Shown here in pieces: positions 6,319-8,120 of a stretch of DNA of 8,120 nt. The stretch comes from Spirochaetaceae bacterium (GTDB taxonomy: Bacteria > Spirochaetota > Spirochaetia > JABEVK01): positions 1 to 8,120 of the forward strand of contig JAHFSN010000071.1 in the NCBI GenBank assembly GCA_023265735.1, written 5' to 3'. The notes under the pieces are model-generated. The model searched no databases and had not been told where the DNA came from. It saw nothing but the letters and a program-made list of their open reading frames with translations. The stretch's first letter is position 1, and every line of letters starts with the position of its first letter. Both the position numbers and the translations under genes were made by a program.

Positions 6319-8120
6319 GGTTCGGTCCTTCCCCGGGGTTTGGCCCGGGCTGTCGGTTCGGCCTCGAGGGGATTCTCTGGCCAATAGTGGCGAGGATACC
6401 GCCCCCGCATCTCCTTGCGCACCTCAGGATAGGTGTTCTTCCAGAAGCTTGCTAGGTCAGAGGTCACCTGCAGGGGCCTCTGGGCGGGAGACAGCAGGTG
6501 GAGGACCACGGGTCTTCCGGCCACGAGGGGGGATTGGGCCAGGCCGAAGACTTCCTGAATTCTGACTTCCAAGACCACCGTCCCTTCTCGATACTCGAGC
6601 CGTCGCCGGCTGCCACTGGGAACCACCAAGGTCTCGGGCACCTCCTGGTCCAACCGCGTCTTCACCGACCAGGGAAGACCCGCTTCCAGGGCCTGGCGGA
6701 GCAAAGACTCGGTAAAGACCGGCCCGCCGGAGAGGTCCGCGAAGTCGGCCAGCCACGCCCAGTCGGCCGGTCCCGAATGGTCCAGGAGGGCGAGCCGGTG
6801 GACCAACTGGCGGCTCGACCCGTTCCAAGGGAGGGTTTCGGGGTCCACCGATTCCAACCGTTTGCCCAGGTCCTCCCTGACCTCTTCTTGGGCGTCGGCA
6901 ACCGACAGCCCTGTCCTCTCGAGCAGTAGGGCCCCCGCCCGCCGTAACCGGAAGACCCGGGGCCGCCAGCCATCCCATGCGACTTCCACCGACGTGGTCG
7001 TCTGGGGACCCAGCACGATGAGGGCGTCGCCCTCCCCCAGGGGGACGGCGAGACTCACCCATCCTGTCGTCTCTCCCGCATCGGCGTCGAGGATCACCAA
7101 CCACGGATTGGCGGCCAGGGCGCCCCGGGCCCTCAGCATCCGGCCCCCGGGGATCTGGAAGACGGCGGCGTCGCCCGTGACCTCCCGGCGCTGGGCCACC
7201 CGGTCGGGGAACCCCGGCGCGACCACTCGGCCGACGACGTCACCAGCAGGGAGCTTGCCCGGAAGGCCCCGGGCCGAGGGATCGAGCCGCCGCAAAAGGT
7301 CGAGGGCCGTCGCGCGAAGAGGGCTCCAGAGGGGTCCCTGCGCGCCCCCCAGCAGGGGTTCGAGACGGAGACTCAGATCAGGGTCCCGAAGGGTGGGCAA
7401 AGGATCCCGGTCCTGGAGAAGAGCCGCGCAGGCCGCAGCGAGGCCCCGTTCGTCCTGGGACCGAAGAAGGAGCACCCCGAGCCGAGGTCCCACGCCGAGG
7501 CCGGCGATCCGGCGGCCCTCGGCAGTGACCTCTCCGTCCAGGGCCCCCAGGTCGTGGAGCAGCTGCCGGGCCCGATTCCACCCCGAAGGTGGGGGCGGCG
7601 TCATCCACGTGAGGCCATCGGGGTCCACCACTCCCCACAGGGCACATTCCAGCACTAGGGACGAGAGGTCCGCCCGCCGGATCTCGGGTTCCCCCTGGGG
7701 TTCGAGCCGTTCCGACGGCGCCCAGAGCCGCCAGCACTGCCCGGGTTTGGTCCGGCCCGCCCGTCCTCGGCGCTGGTCAGCCGAGGCCTGGCTGACCCGC
7801 TCGGTCACGAGTCGGTCCAACCCTCGGCTCTGGTCGAACCGATTGAGCCGGGCCAGACCGGGGTCGATGACCAACTCGATGTCGGGGATGGTCAGGCTGG
7901 TTTCGGCCACCGAGGTGGCCAAGATGGTCTTGCGGCGGTTCCCGGCCAGCGGCTCGAGGACGGCGGCCTGGTCCTCGCCCGACAAACTTCCATGGAGGAA
8001 CAAGATGGTCTCGTCCCGGTGCCGGGCCGCGTCGGCCAGGGCCTCGGCCACCCGGCGAATCTCGGCCCAGCCCGGCAGAAAAACCAGAAGTCCCCCGGAG
8101 ACCGCGTCCCACCCGTCGGT
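6315..8120 (-). CDS. hrpB: ATP-dependent RNA helicase HrpB (partial, N-terminus missing)
   Basis: DExH-box (DEAH/RHA-like) superfamily 2 helicase, expected to unwind RNA with ATP in the cytoplasm; its physiological substrate is poorly defined. The visible 601 residues lack about the first 220 of a usual length near 820, so Walker A and DEAH motifs lie right of the window. What remains includes motif IV-like LLVFLPGWAEI (just inside the right edge), motif V ATSVAETSLT (7890-7919) and motif VI QRRGRAGR (7752-7775). A winged-helix/ratchet region follows, then the long HrpB-specific C-terminal domain. The domain closes with PLQVTSDLASFW and RYPRHYWPENP, the hallmark that separates HrpB from HrpA. 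The last residues are basic. The frame is open to the edge. It ends in TGA overlapping the GTG of the β-barrel gene, so the two form at least a two-gene transcription unit. Confidence 0.95.
   Translation of the reverse strand, partial: TDGWDAVSGGLLVFLPGWAEIRRVAEALADAARHRDETILFLHGSLSGEDQAAVLEPLAGNRRKTILATSVAETSLTIPDIELVIDPGLARLNRFDQSRGLDRLVTERVSQASADQRRGRAGRTKPGQCWRLWAPSERLEPQGEPEIRRADLSSLVLECALWGVVDPDGLTWMTPPPPSGWNRARQLLHDLGALDGEVTAEGRRIAGLGVGPRLGVLLLRSQDERGLAAACAALLQDRDPLPTLRDPDLSLRLEPLLGGAQGPLWSPLRATALDLLRRLDPSARGLPGKLPAGDVVGRVVAPGFPDRVAQRREVTGDAAVFQIPGGRMLRARGALAANPWLVILDADAGETTGWVSLAVPLGEGDALIVLGPQTTTSVEVAWDGWRPRVFRLRRAGALLLERTGLSVADAQEEVREDLGKRLESVDPETLPWNGSSRQLVHRLALLDHSGPADWAWLADFADLSGGPVFTESLLRQALEAGLPWSVKTRLDQEVPETLVVPSGSRRRLEYREGTVVLEVRIQEVFGLAQSPLVAGRPVVLHLLSPAQRPLQVTSDLASFWKNTYPEVRKEMRGRYPRHYWPENPLEAEPTARAKPRGRTEP
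6326..6330 (-). promoter_or_regulatory. Ribosome binding site of the β-barrel gene inside the hrpB 3' end
   Basis: AAGGA on the minus strand stands seven bases before the GTG at 6318, within the last codons of hrpB. It supports the GTG start and re-initiation by ribosomes finishing hrpB. Confidence 0.6.

Noticed and set aside
1..8120. Defence island, mobile element, CRISPR, prophage or biosynthetic cluster
   Set aside because: No repeats, transposase, integrase, nuclease or pathway enzymes seen; codon use and G+C look even across the window, and the genes are mostly housekeeping.

Overview
This is an ordinary, gene-dense chromosomal window of high G+C (roughly two thirds by eye) from a Gram-negative bacterium. 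A lipid-anchored ApbE, a β-barrel-like protein ending in Phe and a monofunctional peptidoglycan polymerase point to two membranes. ThyX, a canonical GlnRS and an HrpB helicase fit a member of Acidobacteriota (Holophagae-like) or a delta-proteobacterium-like lineage, but this placement is a guess from protein style and was not tested. Eight genes fill all but about 200 bases. No stretch over 100 bases lacks a gene. I see no tRNA, rRNA, CRISPR array, insertion sequence or phage gene.

Layout, left to right. 1-731 (+) is the C-terminal part of an ABC-transporter solute-binding protein, entering from the left edge. It converges, with an 18-base gap, on thyX (750-1610, -), the flavin-dependent thymidylate synthase. 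thyX is divergent from apbE (1701-2735, +), a lipoprotein FAD:protein FMN transferase; the 90 bases between them probably hold two back-to-back promoters. glnS (2794-4488, +), glutaminyl-tRNA synthetase, follows apbE after 58 bases. It ends 2 bases from the convergent gene 4491-5102 (-), a secreted protein I do not recognise. That gene starts 22 bases from the divergent start of an mtgA-type glycosyltransferase (5125-5853, +). mtgA converges, with a 9-base gap, on a small putative outer-membrane β-barrel gene (5863-6318, -). The barrel gene overlaps the end of hrpB (6315-8120, -, running off the right edge) by four bases.

How they relate. Most neighbours are housekeeping genes without an obvious common pathway. 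Three weak links are worth noting. thyX and apbE both depend on FAD and share one intergenic region. mtgA is flanked by two envelope proteins of unknown role. hrpB lies beside a GT51 peptidoglycan polymerase, which recalls the hrpB-mrcB neighbourhood of Escherichia coli. I looked for a novel multi-gene system, such as a defence, toxin-antitoxin or biosynthetic cassette, and did not find one.
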